From assembly GCA_023374045.1 (NCBI GenBank), contig CM041779.1, positions 266,982,131 through 267,046,130 of the forward strand: 64,000 nucleotides of DNA, given 5' to 3'. Below, piece by piece: positions 26,235 to 36,790 of this stretch; the stretch's first letter is position 1, and each line of letters begins with the position of its first letter. A program made the translations under genes and the position numbers. Under the pieces are notes generated by a model that was given only the letters and a program-made list of their open reading frames with translations, had not been told where the DNA came from and did no database searches. The DNA comes from Limonium bicolor. Lineage: Eukaryota; Streptophyta; Magnoliopsida; Caryophyllales; Plumbaginaceae.

Positions 26235-28853
26235 TTTGAGCCTCGATTTTGAACCTTATCCTATGTTGATTTGAGTTTATTAGGATCTGGCCGGGTTCTA
26301 GGTCCACTTATAACCTAAGTTTAATAACTAAGTCATATAACTATAATTATTAAAGCCTAAGTTAGCTCACTGAGACCTATTAGAGTTGCCACCTAATTTG
26401 AATCTAGATTAAATTAGGAAAGGAGAGTTTGGGTTCAGGGGATTGATAATCGACTTATTTAGGCTTCAATTACTTTCATTACTCCTCCTAGGTCGTTTTT
26501 CCTCTACTTAGGTTATTTACGACTTTTTACGAGTTCGTTTTACCTTAATGCGCATGCTTCTGATGTTTTTGTATTTTTAACATTTTTTGATAGGAAATTA
26601 AAGTGAAAATTGAAATTACCTAAACAGGGTTTTGGAGGCAGAATTAGGTCAAATTTTGTTTCCGTCCTTAGCCACAGACCTAATCTCTGAAGCCACGGAC
26701 CCTAGTTAATCTAAGTAGTCAGAAAGGTTAAATAACAAGAGAACGAAATTTTGAAAAGTCCGGGGCCACGGACAGGTCGTCCGTGGGCCCAGACATAGTT
26801 TTGAAAAACCCTAAATTTTCAAAAATTTAAAATCCCGCTGCCGTTCGAGGGTGTCCGTGATCCTAGACGTAGCGTCCGGGGCTACGGACCACCCACGGAC
26901 GGCTGGTTTTAGGTGGTTCCCGGCGGTGTTTTAAGGTCAAATTATATGGATGCGTAGGCGCAGAGCATGTTCCTTTTTCGCCAGTTCAGGTTGCAGAATT
27001 ACCATGAGGCGCAGAGCATGTTTCCTTGTTCTCCAGTTGCAAAATTACCCATAGTGAAGAGAATGAATATATTTGCAGACATAAACAAGAGAATGAAAAT
27101 GCACAGAGCATGTATGCATTAATAAGTTAAGTTCGAATATATTACCGGTTTGGAGGAGCAAAACAAGAAGAGAATGAAGGGGGGAGGCAGAGGAGCAGAT
27201 GCAAGAAGAGAATAGAGGGGGAGTGGAGGCGCAGAACACGAAGAAAATGAAGGAGGGAGGCAGAGGAGCAGAAGCAAGAAGAGAAGCAGACGCAAGAAGA
27301 GAATAGAGGGGGAGCGGAGGCGTAGAAATGAAGAAAATAAAGAGAGAGAGAGAGAGAAAACGTGAGAAAAAAAGGTGGAGAGAGGCGCGAATTTTAAAAA
27401 ATTTCATCTATTTCGGCGGTTCTTAGCTAGGAACCGCTGAAATAGACTAAAAAAAACCGGGATTGTGAAAAATTGAAAGCGCGTATTTCGGGACGACCTT
27501 ATTTCGGCGGTTCCTAGCTAGGAACTGCCAAAATAGGTGGTTTTTTTGCACAGAGAATTTTTCAGGGACCTATTTCGGCAGTTCCTACCTAGGAACCGCC
27601 GAAATAGGTGTCTTTTTTTACACAGAGAATTTTTTGGGGCCCTATTTCGGCGGTTGTGGGTACAACCGCCGAAATAGGGGTGCCGAAATAGGCTTTTTTT
27701 GTACTAGTCAAGATTAACCAATTCGTGGGGAGTTAGGAAATTAAAACTTCTACCTGTTTTACCTTCGAATTCTAGAAGATTCTTCACGTCAGGAATCTTT
27801 CGACACCTCGACGGGATCGGTTCCGGATTGAATTCAACCCGGGCTTCTGACTCCTTTTTCCTTGTGTTGTTAACCACATTTTGGTTCTGTATTTTTGGTG
27901 TTTTGGTGCTTGGAGGTTCGATGGGAGATGAAAGGAAGTGTTTTTGGTGATTTCGGGGTGATTTCAGCAGAGTTTCAGTATTGATTTGAGGCTTGGAAGT
28001 GCAAAAATGTGGGGAGAAGGTTGAAAGCTGTGCTTTCTAACTTTGGGAATGTTATGCTCTGCCCTAGGTCATTTTTGGAAGGTCCTTTTATAGAAAGAGC
28101 ATGGCCGAATTGATAGAACAAAAATTTTATCTAAAACCATGATTTTGTGCTCTAAGAGAAGTTGATTTTTTAAAATATGTTACAAGCCGATAAAAATTCT
28201 GAAATTTTAACCAAAGATAAAAGACGAATTTTAGGAATTTTTAGAGTTGGAATCGGGTTATTTCGATAAATAACCGATTAGATAAAAATCTTACAATCTG
28301 GAACATCTCATAATTCATAACTTATGATTGGAAAATCGAAATTACGAAATTCCAACGTGTTAGTCTCTAAAAATCATCGTATATCTTGTGTTAAAATTTC
28401 ATGACATTTCAACTTGATTTTGGTATCTTCCAAAGGAGAGAGAAAATTGTAAGAATGTTTGAATTTCTCTTTTAAATTTTGGCCTGAGGTTCCAAATAAA
28501 ATTTCAGGTAGATGACTGTATGTAATCATGCTAACCATCTGAAATTTTATTTTATTTTTTGGAATCCTTTTTTTATTTCTATCTCGAGGCTATTTCACGT
28601 GTTAATTACCTTATAATATGAATTAAAAGCTAAATTTCCTAAATAAATATCATCTAGGAAATTAAGAAATGCCTTTCATAATGACTATGGTATTTGGAAG
28701 TGTTTGAAAATAGTGAACAAGTCATATGAAAATAGAAAAATCCCAAGAATGTCCTTGGAAAATCCCGCCTTGGTGCATTTTGACCGTTTTGCCCTTGTCT
28801 TTGCATTTGTGGCCTTGAGCCATTTCCTGAGGGTCAAAATTTTGGGTATAACA
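26235..28853 (-). repeat. 5' LTR of the Tat-type element
   Basis: It is colinear with 18472-20497 except that about 150 bases are replaced by the 750-base fragment at 26958-27709. The inner terminus reads TTTGAG instead of TGTGAG, a mutated end. Confidence 0.9.
26958..27709. mobile_element. CACTA-like transposon end or fragment
   Basis: The right part holds four inverted repeats built on CTATTTCGGCGGTTC and its complement GAACCGCCGAAATAG (27405-27440, 27497-27537, 27570-27608, 27641-27677). It ends TTTTTTTGTACTAGTC, close to a CACTA(GTACAAAAA) terminus read backward. Subterminal inverted arrays of this kind are typical of CACTA (En/Spm) elements. The left part has a duplicated CGCAGAGCATGTT (26960, 27011) and purine-rich repeats (27170-27330), but no matching left terminus. 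The last base is C rather than G, so the end is imperfect. No transposase is present. Confidence 0.55.
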
Positions 28854-28858
28854 ACCCC

Positions 28859-29236
28859 ATAAATTATCCAAAATTTCCAATTTCATCATAAACTCTTTAT
28901 AAGTTCAATTTTCAATTTATGCTTTCTCCAACTTGTTCAAAAATCTAACTACATCTAGGTTTGACCATAACACACTGCCTACACCTAATTTTCCAGAAAT
29001 TACAGTTTGGGCCCACAAGTTTCCCCCACTTTACAATTTACCCCTAAATTTTACCAAAACTTATATTTTTCATTGCTAACCCATTTAACACCTAACTTTT
29101 GGCTATATTACTGTTTACCACTCTAAATTTAGCCTATTTACAGTTTCCCACAAATCCTTTTAGTCCCTTGTTGCTAAGTCATCCAATTAACTTCTAAGCA
29201 CATTTAAGTCCACTCTTCTCTCCAAAACCTTCCTAA
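28859..29236 (-). mobile_element. Minus-strand LTR remnant, middle segment
   Basis: It joins 18471 on the left (after removal of the Tat-type element) and 43955 on the right (after removal of the chromovirus). It is AT-rich, with the same phrasing as LTR copy 1 near 8400-8560. No gene. Confidence 0.6.
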
Positions 29237-29505
29237 TGAAATACCCCAAACTTAGATATGGTGTTTAAATGATAAACTAAGATATAAGGAGGCTAAATAA
29301 TGCCTTAGAAACATTAAGAAATATTTCTAATCAAAGAAAATATAAGGAAACACCAAAAGAGCAGTTTAAGCAAAAACGTGCTCTAAGCTTGGAGGGATAT
29401 GGGAGAGTACCCAAATATTGTTCCAAGACCTTAGTAATATCCTAATGGTCATCTTAAATCAATTACCAAAGAAAACCAAGCTTGAAAACAAGTTAAAACA
29501 CAAAA

Positions 29506-29531
29506 TGTGCTTTAAGGAGTCTTAAAGCACG
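29506..29531. promoter_or_regulatory. Conserved U3 hairpin, chromovirus LTR
   Basis: GTGCTTTAAG and CTTAAAGCAC pair around GAGT; the copy in the 3' LTR is at 40047-40072. It lies in the block (about 29455-29660) shared almost unchanged with the other LTR families. Confidence 0.6.
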
Positions 29532-29840
29532 TTTTTGAAAAATTGTCTTGTAAATGAGTTTTGAATGGCTAAATGTCCATCATTACTCTTTAATTAAAAT
29601 GTGTACTATATAGTATCACATTTGGAGGTCTATATCAATGGGAAATCAAAAATTTCACAACAATGTGCCTTGTTTTTGATGAATAGTGAATTTATTAAGC
29701 TAGTTATAACATAAGTCTATATAAGGGAGACATTTGGTCAACAAAGACTAAACTACCCTCATTCACAAAAGGGGGCCGGTTTCTTTAAGTGTGACTCACC
29801 ACACTTATCTAACTAAGTTAAGAGAAAGCAAATAAGTAAG

Positions 29841-29848
29841 TTATAAAG
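29841..29848 (+). promoter_or_regulatory. Candidate LTR TATA box
   Basis: TTATAAAG lies about 605 bases into the LTR and is followed after 50-100 bases by a CT-rich leader-like stretch. The same string occurs at 40381 in the 3' LTR and at 50978 and 60379 in the LARD LTRs. The start site is inferred, not seen. Confidence 0.45.
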
Positions 29849-31556
29849 CATAAACACTATTCACCTTTTTAAGATAAATATCACTTTAGCTTACCTCTCT
29901 CCTCACTTCTTCATTTTCCCTTGTTGCCCACGATTTCTTGCTCTCTTCTCTTCTCCATTCACGTTGAGCTTAACCTCCATGAAAGCTCCACCTTCTCTTG
30001 CACACCACTTGCTCATTTAAGCTCCAAATCCAAAACAAAATAGATATTCTTCTTAGTTAGCTCAAGCTCCTCCTTTCTATCTTTTCAAAACTTCAAGAGC
30101 TTCATTTTGGTGCCAAGTCAAACCACCATTAGAGGAGGAAATTCAAGTTTGGAGACTCCATTGGCATCTCCATTCTCTTAAGGTAAAGAAAGTGTAAGAA
30201 AATCTAGGGTTCCACCATTTTCTTCACATAACCGAAAATATATACTCATGGGACTCCATGTTTATGCCTTGTTCTAGCTTGTTTCTACTCTTCAAAGGAG
30301 AGAGGAGGTCCTTCTAGCTTCACATCCAAGGTTGTCTTGAGAAACCAAGGTAAAACAATCACATTAATACCTTAAAACATATTTTTAAACCTAGGGTTTG
30401 TTCCTTAGGGTTAATGTGTTATCTAGTACTCATTGGAGTCATTGGATATTGGTTAGAACATTGGCAAGGAGAATCACATTGGTGACCGAGATTGAACAAA
30501 GAAAACCTGAGGAGAAAAGCTTGTAAGCTTGTGAGGAAACAAGGTAAATTACTTACCTTAAGTTGTCTTGTTGTTTAAGGGAATGAGATATGGGTATATG
30601 ATGAGTTTAGTGTAGAGTTTATATTGGGGAGGTTCTATAAAACCTAGGAGAAACAATGACTATTCTTGTGAACTTGTGACTAAGGAGCAAATGAGAAAAG
30701 AGATAGTTTAAGGATGTAAAGGTGAAGTACAAGAAGCATTTTATTTCAATGGGAGCCTTGTTGAGTGTATTCGCAGGTTGAAGGCATATATATATGTGGA
30801 GATTCAGTGTTATTATGTCATTTAAGGGCCTAAGTGCCAAGCATTTAAGTTCAGCATTATGATGATGTGGTGAAGTTTTAGTGTAAATTTGGTGTTAGGT
30901 GTGGTGATGGGATTTGTGTGGTATTGGTTGTTTGATGAAGAAAAACCATGTGTTAGGAAGTACTATATACTAGAGAACCCATGGCAAAATTTAAAGGAGA
31001 GTTTAAGTGTTTAAGATGTCCTAAGGGGATTTACGACTAAGGAAGTACTAGGAATGTTCTATGGGTTGTCTTGATGAGGGTGAAGTTAAGATGTTTAATG
31101 ACTTATAATGACTTAGGTATCACCGTGGAGGATTTATGAATCAAGAGAATGTATTTGAGTATTTAGGACTTAGGCAAATGTTGATGCACAACTAGGAAGG
31201 AAATAACGTGATGATGATGGAAGTTTAATCTTGCTAAGGAACTTTAAGTGAATGCTAAAGGAGTTTAGATAGTGAGAGATGCTTGGGAGATGATGTAATA
31301 GTGGTGAAGAGAACATTTGGCATAGTGGTTACATTAGGTATGAACCACCACAAAGAAACCTAGAGGAAAAACATTACAAGTGTTAGCATTATTACAAGGA
31401 AAATGCATAATGACTAAGATGGATTTTGGTGGATGAATTAAGGTATTTTAAGGAGGGCTTAAGGTGTATTTGAGGTGCCCAAATGAGGTTATAACATATT
31501 AGGATATATGAGGAGAAGTTTGGAGTTGAAAAGGAATTTAGAAACAAGTTTTTAGA

Positions 31557-31881
31557 GCCGACCGGCCTTAGGACCGGACTTGCAAGGTCGGTCGGGCTCT
31601 GTTACACTACCGGAAATGTTTCTGGAATCGACCGGACTTGGGGGACCGGACTTGCAAGTCCGGTCGGGCTTGTTTTGTGAGAGGGGGAATGTTTCTGGAA
31701 TGGACCGGACATGGGACCGGACTTGTCAAGTCCGGTCGGCATGAATTTAGTACGGATTATAAGTCTCTGGAATCGACCGGACATAGGACCGGACATGTAA
31801 GTCCGGTCGGAGTGAATTTTCTAACGGTAAAAGGTACTGGAATGGACCGGACTTGGCAAGTCCGGTCGGTAAGTCCGGTCG
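31557..31881. repeat. Palindrome array, chromovirus 5' LTR
   Basis: It is built from CCGGACTTGCAAGTCCGGTC and variants, with at least five inverted pairs in 325 bases, followed by a run of A. Some units differ in the spacer (CATGGGA, CATAGGA) while the CCGGAC/GTCCGG arms stay. The 3' LTR copy is at 42087-42411. Open frames across it come from the repeat. Confidence 0.95.
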
Positions 31882-33048
31882 AGCCTAAAAAAAAAAAAAA
31901 AGAAATTTCAATTTCTAAAAATGGTAATGGGTAATGAGTTATGCCCTTGGTAGGGTAGTAATGATTGGGACCCTAAGAACTTGAGGAATTAAGTTAAGAG
32001 TAAGTATAAGTTTTAATGTTTAAGTTAAGTTGTAAGATTAAGTGATAAAGACTTGAGAGGTTATTGAATGGAAGTCCTTAGGGACTAAGCGAGTTAAGTA
32101 AGGTGCAAATAACTAATAACCTAAGAATGAATGAATGTTTTAGGTTTGTGAGTTGGGACCCCGAAGAAGATTAGTCAAACAACGAACGACGGTGAACGGT
32201 ACAATCCTTTTCGTGACCTGCTTGCTAACGAGGTGTCCCTCGGCTTGTGTGCTATCTGTTTATTTGCCATGACTAAAACAAGATAAAGCATGCAACCGGT
32301 TATATTGCTCTCGTTGCGATTGTGTTACATTTACACTAACCCGCGAGGCTTGAGATTGTTACTAACCAAGGTTAGTACTTATTGAGTTAAGATTGAGAAC
32401 TAAGTATCGGTGATTGTTGGTTTTACCCGTCAAGGTTTAACTAGCACTTGGTAATTAAGGCTTTCACTAACCATAACTTGGGGTGGGAGTGAGGAATCCG
32501 GAATGGTACCGGCACATGTGTATTGGGGGAGGTCGGTATCTGAATCAGATCCGACTTCCAAATAAGACTGGTCATTAGACGTCGCCTAGGGTCAACAAAT
32601 CGACCCGACCACCCGGGCTACTGTTCGAGGTGGGAGGCACAATAAGGAAGGCGTGGAGGGATCAAGCCTACATCCCTAATAAGTTAAGGAAGGTAGCTTA
32701 TCGTCGGATAGTGCACTGCTACCGGCTAGGGTTAACCAAGCCCTACAAAGATAAGCAACCAATTAAGGGCTAACCAATCTAATAGTGGAGAGGTTGGCAA
32801 GTATAAGTTTGAGATTAAGATTAAGGTAAGTTAAGGAACTGAGATTAAGGAAATGAGAACTGAGGAAGGGGGTTACTAACCCACTTGTTAAGGGAACGCT
32901 TGAGTCGTTCATTGGTTGTGAACTATATATGTTCATCTGTGGTATTGTTATTGCACTTCATATTATGTTTGTGTATGTAATCAATTTCCATGCTATCGAC
33001 AATTAGTCGTCGTAGCCCCGTTAGCTTGGGGGCCATGAGAGGGTGTAC

Positions 33049-33093
33049 CAGCATTCGTGCTGACCCCCTCGGGGGCTATTTTTACACTTGCAG
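33049..33093 (+). promoter_or_regulatory. Conserved late-LTR hairpin block, chromovirus
   Basis: CAGCA-TTCG-TGCTG is followed by CCCCC-TC-GGGGG and a T-rich run ending ACTTGCAG|GTAAG, where acceptor-like and donor-like motifs abut. The CGACAATTAGTCG element lies 50 bases upstream. The 3' LTR copy is at 43567-43611. Confidence 0.6.
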
Positions 33094-33437
33094 GTAAGAG
33101 GCCCATGAGGACGCACCACGAGAGTAGGAGCGGTTAGATTTAGGTTGGGACATTTATTTTGAGTTCGGGTTGCGCCTGTGCACCCGACTGTCATATTAAA
33201 CTGATGTAAGCTTGGGATTATGTTTGAGATACTAGTACTCGGTTGGTTGTGATATTATGAATGTTGACGTGAAGTTGGATAATTGTTTTGGATAAGTATT
33301 GTAAGTATTTAAGCCGGTATTTCTAACGATCAGACCGTGGCAAGGTCCAGGAGTTGTTTATTTCCGCTGCGACGTATTCGATTAAGTGTTCAGATTGCGA
33401 TAACCACGATAGGCTTTGGATGGGGTGTTACAAAAAG

Positions 33438-33464
33438 TGGTATCAGAGCGTAGTTACGCTCTGA
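33438..33464 (+). promoter_or_regulatory. Primer binding site within a hairpin
   Basis: TGGTATCAGAGC (33438-33449), five bases after the LTR, matches the 3' end of initiator Met tRNA, the usual primer of this group. Its second half is also one arm of a stem: TCAGAGCG (33443-33450) pairs with CGCTCTGA (33457-33464). Confidence 0.95.
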
Positions 33465-33666
33465 TCAAGAAATACCGGACATGAGTGACCACCGAGTTAG
33501 GATATAAGTTAAGGAATAAGTATTGGGTTAAGGGTGTGAGAAGTTAGAGTGAGTAGAGTCAGATGACCACTAATAAGTGTGGATTGTCTTTACCGTCTAC
33601 GGACGTTATAAATTTACTAACCAAACAGTGGTGAATGTGAATCTAATGTAAGTTATGCTTGTTCAG

Positions 33667-35068
33667 ATGGCAGGACGCCCTAGAGGAGGCCGAGGTCGCG
33701 GCCGGGGTGAGGATATTCCAGGGATACCTGGAGGGCAGACGATCGCAGAGATCGTAGCTGCCGCTTTAGGGCACATGGGCTATCAGCCTGGTGTGGGTGC
33801 ACCACCTCCACCGCCACAACCTAGGGAACCCAACTGGGTGAAGAGTCTGTCAGATCTTCGACCCGCACATTTCAAGGGGGAGACCGATCCCGCCAAGCTT
33901 GAGGCGTACATCTCCGAGCTGGAGACCGCCTTCGAGACCCTTGATGTCCCTGCTGGGATCAAGGTGCGCTTAGCTGCCTTCTACCTGAAGGGGGCGGCGG
34001 GCGATTGGTGGAAGCTGGTGAGGGCCGAGCATGTGGCCAACCCAGAGTTCGGCTGGGAGCAGTACACCGCCTTGCTACGGGCAAAGTACTACCCCGCCCA
34101 TGTCCAGACGAAGAAGCGCTTGCAGTTAGATGCGCTTAAGCAGTCGGACAAGATGACGGTGGACGAGTATTACTCAGAGTTCACCGCCTTGCTCCGTCTT
34201 CTGCCAGGTCTAGGGTATTCTGACCAGATCTTGGTAGACCGCTTCTATGGCGGGCTTAGCCATCGACTCCGCTACGGCATGGGGCCGACGAGTTACACTA
34301 CCTTGCAGGTAATAAGAATGATTGAAATTTGAATAAGTGGTGAATAAGATTTAGATTATGAGAAATAAGTGAGACTAATACTATGGAAAAGCAGGAGTGC
34401 TATCATGCCGCTGCTAAGGTTGAGATTACCGTCCAGCTGAGGGACGAGGAGAATGCAAAGCGGAAGAGTGCTGGGAAGAGCTCAGAGAGTCAAGGGCAAG
34501 GAGGGTACAAGAAACAGAAGTACCAGCCTCAGGCCCAGAAGAATCAGAACCCGAAAGGGAAGGAGGGAAAGGAGAAGGCTCCGGAAGAGCCATTGAAGCT
34601 GACATATGCTTATGCAGCTACACCCCTGCGCTCTAAGGCGCCGAAGGGTAAGGAATTGGTAATACATAAGTTAAGAAACAACTAGTGACCATTTGAGATG
34701 TGAATATTGACATTGTAAATGATCAGGATCTGAGACTGAGAAAGGAGCCGGTGGTGGCTACCATCGACGCTACATTTGTAGATGGTGTCACAAGGACCAC
34801 CCCGGGCTCGACTGTAAGGGGAACAAAGTAGAGTGCAACTTCTGCGGAGTACTTGGACACCGAGCATATGAGTGCTACGGGAATCCAGAGAGTAAGAATT
34901 TCAGACCCAGTTTCAAAGTTAAGGCCAAGGCTGATCAGGGATCTGGATCAGACGGTCAGAGGAGGGGGCAACCAGCTGCAGACAAGAACCCACGGGCGAC
35001 CCAGAAGACGGGGCCCACTCTACACATGGTGGATCGGGACGATGAGCCTGAGCCCTCATCGAGGCCAG
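33667..35068 (+). CDS. gag: Gag polyprotein, chromovirus (three exons)
   Basis: I place the start at 33667 (MAGRPRGGRG) rather than the ATG at 33655, because the Arg/Gly-rich start is usual and an acceptor-like TTGTTCAG lies just before it. Exons are 33667-34308, 34395-34647 and 34727-35068. Exon 1 holds the Retrotrans_gag domain (PAHFKGETDPAKLEAYI, LKGAAGDWW, LLRAKYYPAHVQ). Exon 2 is a Lys/Gln-rich linker. Exon 3 carries a CCHC zinc knuckle, CNFCGVLGHRAYEC, preceded by an extra CRWCHKDHPGLDC. Gag assembles the particle and binds element RNA. Removing the two short segments keeps the frame without any base change, so all Gag exons are intact. The frame then continues into protease across the long third intron-like segment. 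Confidence 0.9.
34309..34394 (+). other. Intron-like segment 1 in gag, 86 bp
   Basis: It starts GTAATAAG and ends AAAAGCAG between codons (phase 0). It is AT-rich with stops in the gag frame. Removal joins TTLQ to ECYHAAAK. Confidence 0.65.
34648..34726 (+). other. Intron-like segment 2 in gag, 79 bp
   Basis: It starts GTAAGGAA and ends TGATCAG. It splits a glycine codon (phase 1), and removal joins APKG to SETEKG in frame. The next exon leads straight to the zinc knuckle. Confidence 0.65.
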
Positions 35069-36131
35069 GTACCACTATAACATTTAGTAATAAAACTACC
35101 TGCTTACCGCATTATCATGCATGTTTGGTGAAATATATGAGTTAAGTAAAATAAGATGAGATTAGAACCTAAGTAAGACATAACCTACTACCACTTAGGA
35201 AGATTCAACATCTGCTACCCTATACCATCTACATCTAACCCGGAGCACACCGACATCGAAACCACACACTTTCCAACCGAACAATGTCAGGTTATCCGCC
35301 CAGGTATGATTTTATTAAGGGGATACCTGACACCCGACGCACAAATAGCCATCATCAGGAGATGCAATCAACTAGGAATGGGACCGGGAGGTTTTTACAC
35401 ACCGGAATACCCAGGGGGAGCAAGGATGAATTAAAGATGATGAGCTTGGGCAAGGATTGGAATCCGTATGCCAAGAATTACCAAACCACAAGGGAGCAAG
35501 ATGGAGTCTCACCACCGGGAATACCCGAAGAGTTCCATCCAGTTATTACACAAGTCGTGGAAATCGCTCAGCAATTGGAAGCTGAACCGATTCCAGACAT
35601 CCAGCCAGACATTTGCATTGTAAACTTCTACGAAAAAGATGGGAAACTGGGACTACACCAGGATAAGGACGAGACAACGGAGTCTCTCGAAAGAGGGATA
35701 CCCGTAGTGTCTTGGTCCATTGGAGATGATGCGGAGTTTTTATACGGCGAGCAGAAGCGTGCGGACGTGCAGATAAGATAATACTTAAGTCAGGTGATGT
35801 ATTAATTTTGGGAGGAGAATCAAGGATGTTATACCATGGGATAAGAGAATCAAGCTGAATACAGCACCGTCAGCAGTATCAATGCGACGCATATGAGACC
35901 AGGAAGATTAAACCTAACCTTTAGACAATATTAGCCATGTAATGTTAGAATGAGATGAGAAATGAGATGTAAGATTGAAGCACATGTTGTAAACAGGATG
36001 GTCATGAATAAAATAACAGTGTTGTTCATATAAATTGTTACGACTCTTGTTATACCATCAATACTCATGGAGCTTGTGAACACAATTAGGTTATGGACTC
36101 GGTACGGAAGGTGCACTAAGCATACTCACAG
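35069..36131 (+). other. Intron-like segment 3 with captured AlkB copy, 1063 bp
   Basis: It starts CAG|GTACCAC and ends CTCACAG. Joining 35068 to 36132 makes one codon (GAG) and continues from the Gag tail SSRP into EAQADASGT, the usual start of the protease part, with no base change. It has a poly(A)-signal-like AATAAA at 36007. It is AT-rich at its ends and much less so in the AlkB part. Confidence 0.65.
35288..35934 (+). pseudogene. AlkB-like 2-oxoglutarate/Fe(II) dioxygenase copy
   Basis: An AlkB-family domain can be read along the plus strand through three frames. Order: QVIRPGMILLRGYL, then GMGPGGFYTPEY, then LKMMSLGKDW, then PDICIVNFY, HQDKDE (35656), SIGDDAEFLYG, SGDVLILGG, LYHGI (35835) and RLNLTFRQY ending at a TAG at 35932-35934. 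HxD and the distal His bind iron and RLNLTFR is the RxNxTxR signature that binds 2-oxoglutarate, so the catalytic set is present. AlkB proteins demethylate nucleic acids. Resemblance is to plant cellular AlkB homologues rather than to any retrotransposon protein. At least three single-base losses (near 35430, 35775 and 35850) shift the frame. The uninterrupted reading across the domain suggests capture from a spliced transcript; I did not verify host intron positions. Confidence 0.85.
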
Positions 36132-36790
36132 AGGCACAGGCCGACGCTAGCGGTACTATCCTCACCGGCACCTTTCCGATCAATGGGATTGAGGCATCAG
36201 TTCTCTTCGACTCAGGGGCCTCGCATACCTTTGTCTCTGCATCATTCGCGAGCAGGTTGGGGCTAGACGCTGAGGAGCTACCCGACTTCACGGTTACGCT
36301 CCCGTCTAAGGAGAAGGTTCGTTGCACTCGTTACTACCGAGGAGCCACCATCAGAATTAAGGGGGAAGACTTCCCAGTCAGTTTCATTGAGTTCAGTAAG
36401 CTAGGATTTGATGTTATCTTCGGGATGAACTGGTTGGAGCGGCACAAGGGACGTATCCTCTGCGCCGAGCATAGATTGCTGCTCAGGAGTCCGTCTGGGG
36501 TAACAATATCATACCGCCAGAGGCCCAGAGAGCCTTCGACTAAGATCATCACCGCCATGGCAATGCACAGAGAATTAAGGAGAAAGGAAGAAGTATACCT
36601 CTGCTATGTACAGGACATAGAGAGAGACCCTGAGTTCGACCCCGACTTACCGGTAGTGTCGGAGTTCCCCGACTTATTTCCACGGGAACTGCCCGGCATG
36701 CCACCCACTCGGGAGGTAGAGTTCACCATTGAGCTGCTACCTGGTACCGGACCGATAGCCAAGCACCATACCGTATGGCTCCGGCAGAAA
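36132..36790 (+). CDS. pro: Aspartic protease region of the chromovirus polyprotein
   Basis: Read in frame with Gag after removal of the third segment, this exon encodes a retropepsin: VLFDSGASHTFVS holds the catalytic DSGA (near 36210), and FDVIFGMNWLERH matches the conserved C-terminal part of the fold. Then follow FPRELPGMPPTREVEF and the linker to RT. The protease cuts the polyprotein in the particle. The frame fails at about 36765, where one C is missing in a CC run relative to the family pattern. Confidence 0.9.

Larger units (their letters stand above)
18472..28853 (-). mobile_element. Gag-only Tat-lineage LTR retrotransposon (TR-GAG type)
   Basis: A complete minus-strand element is flanked by ACCCC at 18467-18471 and 28854-28858. 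Its LTRs run 26235-28853 (5') and 18472-20497 (3'). It has a primer site next to the 5' LTR, a G-rich polypurine tract next to the 3' LTR and one damaged gag. No protease, RT, RNase H or integrase is visible in either strand of the 3.1 kb between gag and the 3' LTR. The TGGTGACTCTGCTGGGGAC primer site and the form of the Gag C-terminus point to the Tat/Ogre group; the exact clade is inferred. Such an element would depend on enzymes from an autonomous relative. The LTRs differ by many substitutions, so it is older than the chromovirus next door. Confidence 0.85.
29237..33432 (+). repeat. 5' LTR of the chromovirus, 4196 bp
   Basis: It runs from TGAAATACCCC to TGTTACA. Substitutions relative to the 3' LTR are rare, but short indels are many. 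Inside are the U3 hairpin, a TATA-like site, an acceptor-like TTCGCAG|GT at 30776, the palindrome array and the late hairpin block. No credible protein is encoded. Confidence 0.97.

Noticed and set aside
27045..27407. 120-residue minus-strand frame, Leu/Ser/Pro-rich
   Set aside because: It is the reverse of purine-rich repeats in the CACTA-like fragment. Low complexity, no family resemblance.
33438..33464. tRNA gene suggested by tRNA-like sequence
   Set aside because: Only the primer-site complement of the tRNA 3' end is present. There are no cloverleaf arms or internal promoter boxes.
35284..35781. AlkB region as an intact 165-residue host gene
   Set aside because: The first part of the domain and the C-terminal third lie in other frames, so this frame alone lacks the distal His and RxNxTxR motif.
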